A stretch of DNA of 64,000 nucleotides. It comes from Colius striatus (taxonomy: Eukaryota; Chordata; Aves; Coliiformes; Coliidae). A program made the position numbers and the translations under genes. Under the pieces are notes generated by a model. The model did not search any database and was not told the DNA's origin. It saw only the letters and a list, made by a program, of their open reading frames with translations. The DNA lies in contig NC_084773.1 in assembly GCF_028858725.1 (NCBI RefSeq), positions 18,360,850-18,424,849 of the forward strand, read 5' to 3'. Positions 35,634 to 51,000 of the stretch are shown one piece after another (positions within the stretch are counted from its first letter, which is position 1; every line of letters starts with the position of its first letter).

Positions 35634-38600
35634 CTATAACAATAAAAGAGAGAAGAGATATCTATAGTCAAAGTCACACAGTAACAATGAGTTCACCAAA
35701 AACAGTAGGAAGATTTATTTCAGCCACCAAGGAAGAATATTCCACTCAAAAAACCCCAAATGGATCCAAATGATATCCTTATTAAACCTGAAGTACTACT
35801 GCTGCTATCAGACAAGATAGAAAGGTTAACATTAAACAATTCTCCCAACTGCTGCTTCATCAGGTTTAGCCTCATCTAACATTGTGTAATGTTCCTTTTC
35901 CTCCATCCATGTCATGAAATCACAGAGAATATTTTAGGGACAACAGTGGAAAAGCAGCTTTCAAGAACTTGCCAGCCTCACGCTGTGGCTACAAGAGCCA
36001 GAACAGAGAGAGCCATAAAAATGTTTCCTGATAAACATCAGCCTCCTTCACATCTTTCAATTTAACTTTTCGAACGAGCTGCTGGTTCCCTGAAGCAGCA
36101 AACCCTGCACAAAGAACAAGAGAAGGTAACTGAGATGACTTTGTCAGCAGGGCCAGGACCAAAGCTGACTGGCTGGAGCACAGAGACAAGAGGGCATTCA
36201 CGCTTCCACGGGAGGGGCTGTGCCAGTCACTGTCTTCACACAATTGTCTGCAGTCCCCAGCAGTCCTCAGACAGAACACACAGCAAACTGTCTTTCAAAG
36301 ACTACTTACATTTCAAATTACGATTTAAACAACAAAAAAAAGCAGCACTGCATTTAACCAATGCCTTGGTTATCCTTCCCCCCACGGAGAAATCTGTACC
36401 TTCTCACTTCTGCATTCCTCATCCCAACTCTCATCTCCTCTCAGCTTAAAAACTCCAAGTCTCTCCCTCCTGGCCTTGCACACCACAAAGCAGTTCATAC
36501 TCTGAATGCTCTAGATTATTCATGATCGATTTGATCCCTTCAACATGCCAGAAAGACTTGTGCTCCCTGTATCCACACAGCTTAGGGGAGGGCAAGAAAA
36601 CTAAGTTATCAACTCCATTAGTTGTCCATTATGCGCTTAATACTAATTGCAACAGCTACTCAAGCTTGTCCATAGTCATTATACTGGTCATAAATACAAC
36701 TCATTTTCTACATAGCTACATACCTATTTTCTACACCAGGCTACAACAGACTGTCAATGAAAGCAGTAAACAAGCGTCATTAAGTCTACAAGTGGAATGC
36801 AGAAACCCAAGCGTTTCTGCTGCAGAGCTCTACCTGAATCCAGTTGTTTACTACAAACATCTAGGTAGACTTTAAGAAGCTACTCAGTGGCTTCATGTGT
36901 TAAAAAAAAAAAGTACAAGCAACACTCAATATGTACAAAACACTAACTGCTAACATCCAACATTTGCACTTAGAGATGACACAGACAACGGAACGCCCAG
37001 AGAAGTTCTACTCCATCACAGCAAAATCAAGTATCTAATAAGCCTCTCTTTCCACTGGTTTTCTGTACAATGCTACCAAGATGCTCCTACTGAAGCCAGA
37101 TATAGCAAACATTTAAAATTTCACTACCACACCTTATTATTAAGTCTATGTAACAGGTTGTAATCAGGTCCCTTGTCCAACCTCTGCACCACTGGCAGTC
37201 CACACAGCCTACAAGCTACAACTCATTTTGTGCTACAGTCAGCATACATTTCTGAGTAAACAAAAATGATCTGGTCTTTATCCTTAAACAACTATGTCGT
37301 TGAAACATACTGCAGATCAGATCAAGCAGTTACTTGTTCCACAGAACAGTGAAGACATTCAGAGTCCTTGCATTTTAAGTCACTTGCGCAGTAATTTCTG
37401 CCTGTATGACTGAGAATAAACACGTAAGAAAAAGCATTTTGGTTACCTGGAAAAGATTTTGATTGATGCAACCACACTAAAAGTTGACAACAGTAGCTTG
37501 TGTCAAGCAACCTGCTAACCGCCTACTCAAAAAACAAAAGGGGGTGGGGGGTGGTGAGGAAAGATAAAGTATCAAGAAATCTTCAAAGAGAGGGCAGATA
37601 CCATCTCCTTACATGATTATGCATCATTAACCTCACTGCTTGAAGCTGCTGCTTTTGCCCAGGCTTACAGTTACCTCTGTTTACACAACCAGCTAAGTCA
37701 GAAACTCAAGCCAATCATGGGAAATCCCAGTTCAAGAATCTGGGAGCACCTTCAAAGTTTTTCTTCTTTGCAGGACTCAAACGTGTCTCCTTGCACTGTT
37801 ATTTCCAAGCCTTGTGTCCAAATCCACAGCTACCATGCTGCTGTTCTGGGGCAAGAGCGCTGCACTACCTGAATGAAGATACACATTTTAAAAGGGAAAC
37901 TTCAACATTGCATTTTCCTAGAGAAGGCTGGAATCAAAAACCCACGAGCCTTGAAGTGCTGCTGCAGAGACACTTTGCCCTGTGCTCTTCCACTCCCTAT
38001 CTGTGCCTGTGACAGCACACTACATTTATCAAGTTTTACCATTTTCTGGCCAGCCACTGACATAACTAGCACAACTTGGCCAAAACCCAGATGTGCATAC
38101 TCCTTCTTACACATCACAATGGCTCACTGCTAAGGGGCAAACCCAAGCCTGAGAGCTGAGCGAGCTGGCAGCAGCGTGCACCGGCAGGGGAGCCACGGGA
38201 AGGCAGCCAGCCTTGCTGATGGGGCTTCTCCAGCTGCATCAAGCAAGGGAGAGCCAAGCTTCTGAGACTTTGGTCAACATCAAGCATGTTTGAAGATTGG
38301 CTGTACTACTACTACAGATCTATTTTAATTTAAATACTGTATTTTTATTTGGCCATTTCAGTCACATTAGCAGCAAACTCAGGCAAGTCAAAAAACAGGT
38401 AAGTTCAGCAACTGGCATGCTAACAGTAATAATAACAGGAGTAATAAAACCCCTCAAATAAGGCCCATACTGCCACTACAGCCAGGATGCACTGGCTTCA
38501 AGCCCTTTACAAAAAAGCCAAGCAAAGCAAGTAGAGCAGCACATTTTTAACCACAGCAAACTATAACCATGAGAACTACAATCAAGTAAAGTAACTGTAA

Positions 38601-41600
38601 TATCCAAAACTCACTCCAAGTTTCCCTGCCTACCAAAACCACACTTCAAAGGCTAACATTGATCTAATCTAACATCCCCAGCACAGATAATTACTCCAGA
38701 CACCAGCCATCCGTGCCGTGTCCTCGTCACACTGTTTGTCAAGGCAGCCTCCCCACTCATGCGTGTTGTGAACTCTCCAGCTGTGGCAGCAGGCAGCTTG
38801 CACGACTTTCCAGAATTAAGGAGAACAGTATATTAAGGAGAATAATAATATTTTGCAGTGGATACTACTTGTCTTGCACTTGTGAATTTGAACAAGGAAG
38901 AAAAAACAGCATTAATGGAGAGAAACAAGCCTCATTCCCACTTGGCTACAACAATTCAACATGCTCTGGCTTCTACTGTAGAATTTGGAGCTGCAAGAAG
39001 AGAAAGAACTCTTTTCTTTTTCTGTATTTCAACGCTACATCTGAGAATCCCTGCCCCAATTTTGTTCCAGCTGGCCTTTTCTTTTTTATGATCTTTTTGG
39101 GGGCAATCTGCAAAGAAAACAACTCAAATACATCACAATTAAAATAAGTTACTGCTTGAGCAGAATAACCTGAACAGAAAGTTGAAACCACTTCTAAATT
39201 TCTTGTAAGAACAAACAGAAGCAGAATCAAGTATTAACCATTTTTTGCCCCAAATAGTCTCATCAGCTTACTTCCTGGAACATTAAGCAGGCCGTATAAA
39301 CAAAGAACACATCTAAATGACAAAAATAAAACCCCAGCTCATCCTCTTCCAAGCTTTATAACCAGCACTTGCACTTCAGCAGCAACTCTGTTGTCATTTA
39401 ATATAAGGTTTAAATATCAACATTACACACAAACCACACCTAACAAGTCTCAACTTCCAAAAGCTTATTTGACCAGATGCACTGTGTAGTACTGCACTTG
39501 GTTCTTGAATTCCTAAGCAGACATCAAACGCTGAGACACTATGCTCTGCTGCTTCTTGCAGGCCATCGGGTCTTGATGAGGGGGAAGATGATGTGCATTC
39601 CCCACATCTGCTCCACGGCCTGTACTACATCCCCTCTGACACCACCAGCACTCAGTGTCTGCTTCAAGACACTGTGCTTGATTTGTCCCCACCTGTGTCC
39701 CTACAAATCAAAACAGGCTGTTACACACATGTCAGCAGATAATGAACACTGCAAGGACAAAATTTCAATGCAAGTATCTGAAGTAAGTGTGTTTCCTTCT
39801 ATCTCAACTAAACACACTTTGCTTGGAAAATTTTCCCCTAATTTAAGCAACAGCCTGGATAGAGACTCAACCATCAAGATCCAACACTGATGTGACAACT
39901 AAATGAACATTATCCTTTTTGTTTTTTCAACATAAAGAGGAATGTCTTCTCCCCCTCTAAAACTGAGAGCAATTAAACTAAATTAAACTGTGCTTTCAAA
40001 GCTTTCTTCAGCCAAATAAATTGTTTCACATTAGTTCAACTGTAGTTTACAACATAGGAGCCAATATTTGCACAATTCATGATCTTTGCAGCAAGGACAT
40101 CTTGATGCATGAAAAAGCCAAAATATATTTGTCTGTTCCAGGCAGGGGCCTAGGGACCTAGGTCTTGTGTCAACAACTACCATAAGTGATACACACAGAC
40201 ATCCTTTATTACCTTTTAAGTAACAGACCTGCACAGAAATCTTATGCCTGCAGATACTACACCCTCAGCCTGTCATTTGAAGCAACAGTGGGATGTCTGG
40301 CTCATTGGAAGTGGAATAAATGCAAGACCTTTGTTGAAGGACTCACTGCCTGTGTTACCATGCTCTTGAATAATAAAGAAGTCTGAAAATTAAAAAAGAA
40401 AGCCATCAAATCTAAACCACTGTAACTCTTAAGGTCCTGGCAACCACCTTGCAGTGTTTCACAACTCCCATTTTCTTCTGTAGCTCAAAGCTTCCCTTTA
40501 AAGCCCCTGTCTCATGAGCAAATTCAGAGCATTGATGTCCAGGAATTCCACTCCTCCATTCCCCCTGAACTGGGCTTAGAGTAGAGCACCACAAATCACT
40601 GCACATCCAACATATGGTAGTGACTCGAACCTGGATTTCAAAAGGGATATAAGAGGATAAGTCACACCCTATTTTTCATGTGACCCTAATTTCTGTATCT
40701 GTTTGAGATTTCTTTGGTCCCGCTGCCTCGGGAAAAGGCAACACCCCCCACCTCCCACAGACAGTGTGGGGCAGAGCGAGCGGACAGCTTTATATCCACA
40801 GCAACACGCAGAGACCTCGAGGGGCTCCAGCAATCCCCAGAAACGTGGATCTAATTACAACTGCTCCTACTTCCCTACAACTGTGTTATCAAAAGAATGG
40901 AAGTGGCATCGAGTGGGATTTCAGAGTCAAAAGCCTCATGTAACGTGAAGTACCAAGGATTTGGATAATTTCATGCTGTTCTGGCTTTGATGCAAGCGGT
41001 GATACCAGTAGCCCTCTGCCTCTTTGAGAAAATGTGTTTCATGCTCTGTGCAGTGTTAAGTACAAGACTACTTCAATAATCCCAGTTACATATATTTGCT
41101 TAAAGAAAAAACCAAGAAAATAAGCCTAAAAGTATTTCAAAGTTCGTGTTTATAAAACAGTGCTAGAGCAATTATACAATAAGCCTACTTCTGAGCAGTA
41201 CTGTAAAGCCAAGGTCAGAAACTGACCCATGAACACATACAAAAATAAAACACAGCATCTCCTTAAAAGGATTTTACATCCAGAAGAACCAAAGCTTTAG
41301 AGGAATTAAAGCATAAACATGACAGGGTGAGCACTCTTTCTTGCATGCACATTTTCCAGCTTGTGATGACCACACAGTCCTTTTTAGCAACAAGAGAAAA
41401 AGGATGAATGGACAAATTGTCTTCAGTGTACAACTGCAAAGCACTATGGAAACTCTATATGCTTATCTGAGAAGTTCTCCATGTATTACAAGACCACGAG
41501 GCGACAATAAAAACAATAAAAGAAGGACAAACAGCAAGAAATGTGTGACTGAGCAACGTTCTGTTTTAAAAACACATTTTCCCTTTAACACTGATGTGCT

Positions 41601-44252
41601 AATGCATTTTTATTTAGAAGACATACATTAACAAATGTATGTTAGGTCTAAGGAACACCTGCTTCTGGGCTGCAGGACAAGGCTACCTTCCAGCTGAAGA
41701 AAATGGCATTTGCTGCTAACCTTATACAGAAGGGCACAGTAGTGTGTTTGAAAGACTAGTGAGACTCTGGAAAAAAATGTGAAGGAAAATAAATAGCTTC
41801 ACATAAACAATTGTTTGCCACAGAATAAACTAAATACACTTCAAAGGGTACAGTCACCTCCAGAAAGCCTCTAACAAACCATTCAATGTCCTCCTTGACC
41901 ACCCAGCCCATTGTCTCCCGTCTCCCTGGAAGAGCCAAGAGTATGCAACGCAGAGATAAAGGAGCCTCAGCTTTGTGATAACACTTTTTGGCCATGACAA
42001 CAAACCTTGAGCTGTTTAGATTTCAGAAGAAGAGTATTTTCAACTGTATGTTTGTCCACCAGAAGTTTTTATCCTTCAGGTCAGCTCTCAGTTTGAAGAT
42101 CCGCCCCCCCTCCACTGTACTCACATTTTCAAACTTGAAAAAGTCCAAAATTATTTGCAGTACTTAATATTTAGTGGTCTCAAAGCTGCCATCTTCCTGC
42201 CTTTTACAGTGAAAATCTGCTTTTCTTCAATTTCCCCCCTAAAAAAAGCAAGTTAAGAATGGAAAAGTTATTAAACTAAATGCATGCTGTCACCTCCATT
42301 GACATGACCTAACAGGCCATACTGTTTGCTGGAAAGCAGCTAGTCACTACCTCTGTACCACCACAGGGTAGCTGAGGCTCCTCAATGATGCCTGTAAAAA
42401 GAATACTCAATTCTTATTTATTACAGGAGCCTTAGCATTGCTTATTTTTAATTATTTGGGTGTATGTTCACATCAAAGCTATAAATCAAAGAGTTTTATC
42501 CCTAGACCTGCCACTGCACAGATTCTGCAGCTCACCTTTCTGATTCCTTCAGTGAAAATATGTTACGATTGCAAATCCAAATCCCTGAATTCACCTATGA
42601 AACTCTTTCAGTGTTACACTGTGCCTAGTGAGCAGTCACAGGTTTTTCAATACTTTGACAATTCTTTTTTAATACATCTCATTTCATATAATGCCAATTA
42701 CAAACTAGGCTAAAGTGAGGGCCATAAGGTGTTTTTGAAAGCTGCTGGACTGGAATTTTGCCATCTCAAATCTGAGTAATTCTAATTCTAACATAGTACA
42801 GAACTGCAAATATTGTTTGCAGGCACCACCACAAATCCAAACACAAAAGCAGATCAGGATCATTCACCTTCTATAAAATTAAGTAAGAAACATTATCTGT
42901 GGTGCTCCCTGCACAGTCAGACTCATGATCTGGTGGGTTGCCAGCAAGAAAGGAGCCTCAGGCCAGAGAACGAGGCTGTTTGGGAATTTGCTGGGAAGTT
43001 TTCAGTGGAGAAGCACTACTGTTCGCATTTTTCCTAGTGTACAGAACTTGCACACAACTTGTTTGTTGGTGGCGTTCTTGTTTGTTTGTTTTCAAGGGAA
43101 ATTGATAAGTCACAGACTTGGCTTTCTACAAGTACTGAGCCTGAGATGGATCATAAACCTGAGGCTTTCAGCCCAGTCTCACAAGCTCTGCTTAGTTTTT
43201 TGCCTTGGGTCTTTGCCCTTCTCTACCACACAACTCTACAAAAATAATTCAAAGAGAGATGTCATATGGCACACGTGTTTTGAGTACAGGCTCATTCCAA
43301 TATGCTTCTGTGGTGGGTTCATCATACCAACTAGTGTAGGACAGCAGCAAACAGTAGCTCTTGTACACTCTGGAGAATGAAGAGCCATCCCTACATGGTC
43401 TCCTGCAGAACAGCACATCATGAGCAACAACTCCCTCCTTTTGTAGCTATTTAGTTTTAAACACAAGATAGGTCCTGGTTTGCTTTTATCACAGTATTTG
43501 CAGTTTCCAGTTCTGCCCTGTATCAGAACAGGTGTTTTGAGCAATTATGGGACTACCCAACTTCAGGACGGCAAAACTCTGCTCAAACTGCTTTCAAAAA
43601 AAGAGTTAAACACGAGTTGCTCTCAGGCTTCTTTGATACCAGAGTGTAGCTGGAAAATAGCAGTGATGGTGAGTAACAATGCTGAGTACCAGTTATTGCA
43701 AGAGAGCTTGAGGTTTATTTAACCGCTAATACCGTGAAATTCAACTTACTATGTCTGCAGGAGGCAAAACAAAAAGTCATGCTGAAGCTTTGGAAGAAAT
43801 ACTGCTCAGTTTCTCCTTTTAGAGTAAGAGCTTGTCTGGAAGCTTGTGCGGTGCTGGCAGCCTTGCCCATCTTCTCATCTGTAGCACCTATCTAAGCTGC
43901 AACAGGAGATAATTTCATATCTAATCTGCAGCAGCTAATGAGCGCCAGAGAAAGCCTTGAGGCTGTCCAACAGATGCTCACCCTGCAGTTACTTTCTCTG
44001 CCTAGTCTGAAGAGACAGGCTCTGATGATGGCAACCACTCTCACTGTTCCCAGCCCATCTCAGCTGCATCCCTGCAAATACAGGCAGAGGCTACAGCTCC
44101 CATGCGTGTCCTCATCAGCTGTGTGTTGCCAACCTGCACAGCTCCCCATCAGCAGGCACTGCTGGAGCTTAGAGGGAAGTGGAGTGTATGTATCTACACA
44201 TACAAACACACACAGAGAGTCCAGCAAGGCAGTGTTGAAGAGCTGTGTACTC

Positions 44253-44353
44253 CAAGTAAGGACTGTGTCTGTGTTCACCTGGAATTACTTCCCACATGAA
44301 CACAAGTAAGGACTGTGTCTGTGTTCACCTGGAATTACTTCCCACATGAACAC
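44253..44353. repeat. Perfect 50-bp tandem duplication (2 copies)
   Basis: Two adjacent identical copies of a 50-bp unit beginning CAAGTAAGGACTGTGTCTGT and ending CCCACATGAACA, at 44253-44302 and 44303-44352, with one further matching base at 44353. There are no differences between the copies. It lies in the long RYBP intron. Confidence 0.97.
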
Positions 44354-45580
44354 CTTTTCTGGCTCTACTCTTTACATGAAAAATAAATTTCTACTAAGAT
44401 TTTTCAATTTCTGAGTATTTTTCAAATGGGCCATTAAGCAAAAAGAGCACAAGATATCTCTTTTGCTTAAAAAAAAGGCAATGTGTAATAGACTAAAATA
44501 GCATCAAGTCTCAATTGCAACATCATCCTAAACTCCAGTTGAACAAGAACTACAACTCCCCTTCTTGCTCTCTGACTAAGCATTTGCTTACCCCATCAGT
44601 AGTAGTGAGGTCCACAGTTAAGCATTCAGAAAAAAACATGCTGCCTCCTATTCATTTGTTGTATTTGTAGGGAGGAAGTTCTACAGCAGTAGAAAAATGG
44701 TGCTAAAATACACAAAATCCATAACCAAGTGTTTACAAACTGAGATGCATCCGTAAACGCAAAGATCACGTTGAGCCTGAACTTGAAAAGATGGCCTTGA
44801 GATGACTGAGTCATTTTTCTTCTGTATGCCTTATGAATTTTTTTATGTACATCTCTGGTCACCAATAATTTCAGACATATGGTGCAAGTGCTGCACAAGC
44901 TTATTTTCTACAAACATACTGCAGCCACCGCCATGCTTTTGAGCCCTTCACTGATCCATTCAGAGCTTCAGTTTAATCCACCACTGAAAATTCAAATCAG
45001 ATAAAATAGGGTAAAACTTATTGTGCCACTGCTTCTGGGGTTCTCATCTCCACACACATCTTACTGCAAAATCTGTTCCATGATTTACAAGGACTTACAA
45101 AACTGCTACAGAAAATTCACTGATCTCAGCAGAAAATTTACTTGCCTATTACCACCAGAACAATGATAAAACTAAGGCCATTTTATTTGCTTGTCAAAAA
45201 CAAGCTGCTCTCACTAGCAAAACTTTGAAAATAGTTCATAAAGCTGGCAGCAACCAAGATGTGCATAATAAAATACTCAGATTTACAACAAAAACAATTA
45301 CTCGAACACTTCTTCCTATTTGAGTGCTTACTAAGCAATGTGTAAGCCTGAGGAAAGTGAATAGCCTCAAAACTTCCTGTTGAGTATCAAGGTGCAGTTG
45401 GCAGCACGAGGGTATAAATGAGTCTGATGAAAATTTAACGTGTAAATTCCTCAAAGCAACTGCTCGTGGTTGTCTTATAAATTAAAATGATGAAGTCTGA
45501 GGAAAAGACTGGTTTTAACAACTCTAACTAAAGCTAAGAGCTAGGAATACCATACTTGGTGTTACAGAACTGCTGCTAAT

Positions 45581-45598
45581 ATGGAAATATATTTCCAT
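45581..45598. repeat. 18-bp perfect palindrome
   Basis: ATGGAAATATATTTCCAT is its own reverse complement, with no spacer. It contains the GGAAA...TTTCC arrangement. Intronic; function unknown. Confidence 0.9.
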
Positions 45599-48003
45599 TT
45601 CAGACACTGGAACACTGAGTAGTAATGAAAATTGTCATGTATACACCATTCTTTAATCCAGCTTAATGTGTCCCATCCGGGAACATCTGCCTCCAGGTTT
45701 TTAAATACTTAAGTTTCACAGTTCAAAATCACAGGAGAAAGATTAAACTTGTAAAACAATCAAGAAAAAGGAGAGACGTGCTGAGAAAACGAGCTCCCTA
45801 CAAAAAAAAAAAGAGATGTCAGTTAAATTCTGAAGTGGATCCCCTCCCCAAAAGTTTGTATTGAAACACATTTATAAAAGCATTCTCCTTAAAGGAGTGC
45901 TATTGGGTAACTATAAACAAAAAACCTGTGCTTTTCTCTTATAGGAATATGAGTTCTAAGAGCATTCCTTCTTTTAACACACTCCTGCATCTCCAAATCT
46001 GAGCATGCATTGACATCCAGTGCATTCCATCCAGTGTGGAATCTATGTCTGCAAGAAACATTTAAACAATGGGGCTGAAACACCACCTGTTATACAGCTA
46101 GAGCTGAATGAGATTTTGAAGTGGCAAATCAATACCACTGCTCCAGAATTTGTGTTTTTACAGCACATTTCCAACATCCCTAAATTTTATTAGCAAACTA
46201 AACTTTAACTTTGAAACAAAGTGAATTTCTATGAACTTGGAGATATTTTAAAGCTAAAGAGCCTAAACTTTAAATCAGCTCTGATGCAGAGAGTTCATAA
46301 AGCTTTGTCTTCTTTTTGCAATTGCTGTCATCCTTTCAAAAATATGTCTTAAGATTAATACTGACAGGTATTGAACGTGGGAGTGATGGTCATACAGGGT
46401 TTGCAGTCACTTAAGCATAATGCTTAAATCTACCTAATACCTTCTCTTTGAGAAATGCAGATAATTTGAACAACTAACCTGCAGTTAGAGACACAATAGC
46501 TTTGCTTAAGAACAACTAAGGAATTTCTACTGACTAATTCTTTTGCAGAGGTCCCTGGCAGTGCAAGCATGGGCCAGTTTATAAGAGCAAAATCTCACTG
46601 TGCTTGCATGACACTGGAACACTGTACACTTGAAAACACCCCAATTTCTCTATCACCTAACTACCAGGCCAAGTTCACACAGAACCAAAATGAGAAGCCA
46701 CCATTTCTACAACAGATGCTGAATAAACACCATAGGTCCTAAATCTCTTTGGGATGCCATTAAAAAACAAAACAAAAAAGTCAATTGAGTACAGCAGTAA
46801 TTTTAATTCAGCTACATCAGACACTGCAGGCTTTACCTAAATGAGAGAAAGGAAGTTTTTCCAGCAAGCAAAATCTGCTTCTTACTTAAAAAAAAGTATA
46901 AATGAGAGGATTTCCTTTCATATGAAAGAGCCATTTCAAGAGTCCTTGAACAACCAGGAACACAGCTTTGCCATCAAAGCCCCAGCCTGCAGCAATTTAA
47001 GGGATGGCATCAGAGATGCTGCTCCACTGCTCAGGAGGCTGACACAGCACCAGGCAGCAGCGTGGACAGCCAGTACCCACTGGTACCAGTAAGTGGTACT
47101 CACTCCTTCCTATCTCTGTCGCAGCACAATCTGCAGTGAAACAGGCACTGTGAGTGGTTTAATAAAACAGTTTGCTTTTCTGAGCACAAGAAGAAATAAG
47201 AGATACATTGAAGGATGAGGAGATAGGCAGATACACACTTCCAAAAGGCCACCTTGTGCTCAGAGCTTTTTCCCCCCCACTATGTCCTCTTAACACAATC
47301 AAAGAACTGAACATGAATGTACAAGTGACATTTTGGGGTGTCTGGCTTCATCCAGGCCACACAAGGTGCAGCAATTGTGTGTGCTGCTGCCTGAGAAAGC
47401 CTGAGGAGTTGGGCACTGGGCTGCCATTGATAGCTGCAGCTCAAGCACCGTGGGAACAAGAAAGCCTGAGTGCACAGAACCTTATGCTTTCAAAATTAAT
47501 GCTCCTGGGCATGAGGAACTGACCCAGATGGTTTCAAAATCTGCCAGGAAACAATCTCACAATACTCAATTTGGAAGCTCTTCCTCCCCCTAACTAAAAC
47601 ACCTTAGGAGAAACCCACTCAGTCAAGTGTTGGTTCCCTACTTGGAGTACCAGTGCAAGTCACCTCTGTGTGCCTAGCACGTTATAGGACATGGAAACTC
47701 AACTACCTTTATAAACAGTAGCAGCAGAGAGCACCATCCTATGCAACAAAGAGCTAGGAATAATTAATTTTAAAAAACAGGAAGTATTTCCAAAGTCCTC
47801 CTTCAGTCAAATTCTAATCTGCAAGATAACAACGATAATGACTTGGCCAGACTAAACTAACATTTTTCAAGAAAGCTCTCAGATAAGGTAATCTTGAATC
47901 TGAAATGCTCATTTTATTGTATTCTTGAGTTTTCCACACCAAGTTGTCATGCTGACTGCTACTATTTTAGAGCTTTATAGATGCTCACACTTGCACCCAT
48001 TTG

Positions 48004-48024
48004 TACACACACACCCCCCACACA
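48004..48024. repeat. Imperfect (CA)n run
   Basis: TACACACACACCCCCCACACA, a short CA tract interrupted by a C run, in the RYBP intron. Confidence 0.85.
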
Positions 48025-51000
48025 TGCATTAACATACACACCCAAAACCCTGAATTGCCATCATCTGGTACAAGTCCCAGAGAGGGAAAGCTAGCAAATT
48101 TAGTTAAAAGCTCTTTTTTTTCCCCCCTCCTTTAATTCTTCAAGACAGTTCTGATGCTCCATCCTAAAGAAGCAGTCAGTCTTGCTCAAAACTACCAGTT
48201 ACACTGTGAACCTGTGCCAGCTGAAAATCACTCCAACTGCCCTGGCACCATCATTTAAAGTCATTTCCCATTTAAAGAGTCTCACATCAGCACCAGCACA
48301 GCCTTTCATTACCCATCCCACTTAATACCCACAGTCTCTCCACAGCTCACTCGCTCGGTCTCCACTGACCAAGCAGCACACGGAGACTGATGTGTGGATT
48401 ATTGGGACTCCTAATGCCTTTTCCCCGCTGGCTGAGCGCTTGGCAGCCTGCCTGACCCGCAACACGTGTGGGTTTGTCAGCCTAATGCTCTATAGCATCT
48501 GGAGAGACTCAGAACAAAGCAGGACCCAACAGTGTCCACACTACAACAGCCAAAAACTCCCCAAACTTCCAGCTACCACACTTCCCAGCACTGGTGGAAA
48601 ACGAGGCACTGAAGTGAGTGTTTGGGTGTTTGCCACCACTTGCTTTCCAAGAGGCAAATATGCAAGGTAAGAGCAACAGCAGTCAGCATGATCCTTTAAC
48701 TGGAGGCTGAGCAGTCAACACAGGGTTTCCCATGCAAAACATCCGTCCTCACTTGGTTGATGTTTTGCAGTGACTCAAAATCAGAAGATCAAGGTTTGGA
48801 TTTGAGTAACTTGTGGGGTTTTTTTTTTCCACATAAGCCACGTTCTGTTAACAAATGACAGTGAAAATTCAGTGACACACAGTCAACGAGTTGTGATCTA
48901 GTCAGTTGTCACTCAACAGTTTAAGATGTGTATCTGTGCCTGGCATTTAGGCAGGGCAGAAAGAAATAAGGCTTGGGCATTTTTCTATGTGAAAGATGTG
49001 CTGAGATATTTTCAAGCGCGAGGCAACACATCAGCCCTGTAAATCCCACTGTAAATTCTTACAGGATGAATACACAAAAGGAAATACCACACAAGGTACA
49101 AATAGCAAATAAATGCAAATTTAACATCGTGTCAAACTAAAGAGGGTAATGAAAGTGAAACTGTTCTGTAGATGAATGAAATACAGAAGCCAGCAGAGAT
49201 CTTACTTGGAAACAAACGCAAAGAGTACACAAAATACTGCTGAAGTTTCACTTCCTCTATACAAAATACAACAGAAAGCTCAAGCCCAGCACATGGCATG
49301 TCCTCTGCAACCTCCTCAAACAGCACAGGCTGTCCACACACATCAAGTTTTCTACTTTCTGATGTCAGATTACAGATTTTTTGTCAATTCCCTGAGCAGA
49401 GAAAGTTACTTTTTAACTAAGTACAGGGACTTTTAGACAACAATTATAAACCTTTTTTTCTGCTAATAAATAGATACTAGTTATTTTACAAAATACAAAA
49501 ACTAACAGAAAGCCTTGAAAAGCACTACCAAGTGGACCAACCACGTTGGGCTTGGCTCTGGTTTAAACCTGTCATCCACCTCACAGCATCCCAAGTCAGG
49601 CACTTCAGTCTCAGGTGTATTTGTCAAGACACCCCTTGGTTAAGTTTATTTCCATTTAAATACGGGGAAACTCTGACTAACAGCAAGTTGTTGGCTTGAG
49701 GATGACTGAAGCAGAATACAAGAAGTGAAGTTTTTCTGAGCCTCGGGACTACACCACACTGGTGATACACATCTACTAGATTAGAGATAGTCTCTTGCCT
49801 CTGGAGGCTTGCAAAAATGACTCGGTGAGATTCTACTACATGACATTGCTTCCTCCTCCAATTTCTTTCTGGATTTGTGCAGCTAATTGCCTATCAGCAG
49901 AATTTCCAAGTTAAAGCAAGCGAAAACCAGAACCTTGTTTTTATTCAAATGTATTGTAGCAAACAGTGTGGACAGGCTCAAGCAAGCACTGCTAAAGGAG
50001 TTACATGTACCAAAACCGAGAGTTGAAAAGAGCAAAAGCTTCCAGGGCTGGCATAACTTTGTGAGCAATTACACACACAGAAATCACCTACAGGAAAAAC
50101 CAGAAAATATTTGTTCATCATCATCTTTTCACAACCTCTGGGGTTAAATGCAACAGCGGCAAGTGGTAGGATTCAAACCAACACAGAACTTCCCTGTCTG
50201 TGTGCACTGCCCACGTGAGATAGCCCTGCCTGCTCCTGCCACTGGCTTTTCAAACCCACCTCTTCCCCCTCACCAGCTCTCAACGCAGCCACAAAGACAC
50301 CTGAGTCAACACCAGCGCAGTGGCAGCTCCAGCACTCGCGGTGAATGGCAGCAAGGGAGCTCATCAGCGCTGAAACCACAGCACAAGTATTGACAGCCTG
50401 TCCTGGAACCCCCGAAGTCTATTTAACATGTTTAAAGATTGTGTGGCAACTTAGAAAAACGTGCAGGCTTAAGTTCACTACCTGAAAATGGTCACTTTTG
50501 CTAGGAAACTTGGGGGTAAGCGAAGCAGGAGAGGTTGAAGCAACCACCTTAACACTGCAATAATACAGCAGCTCACTTTCCAAACGCATTTCCTCCAAAG
50601 AAACTGAAGCAATCATATCTCAGAAAAATGCACAGAGATGACCACTATGGTACAAAAAGCTGAAATGCTTTTATGTGTCTCCTTTTAACAAAAGAAAGTC
50701 TAATTTTGAAACAGCTGCTTCACTGACTCTAGCCCACGCCCGGAGGCAGGGGCTAGGTTTGGTTTTGTTTCTGTTTATTTCACAGTTTCCCTGTTTATTT
50801 AGCTTCTTTCCTCTCCCGGTGGCAGCCAGGGCAGCACAGTGCAAGTAGCTTCATCCAAAACCAACAAGCAGTCCTCGACCCCGACAGCCACTCCATGCTG
50901 CTCTTCGAAACACAGGTAGCTCTGCCCTTCTGAACTTGGAAGAAGCTTCAAGTCTTTTCTAAAGGAAAAGGTAGCAAATCACCTCAGAGCTTGCTTGGAA

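Noticed and set aside
44185..44225. ACATACAAACACACACAGAG as a microsatellite
   Set aside because: Too short and interrupted to count as a tandem repeat.
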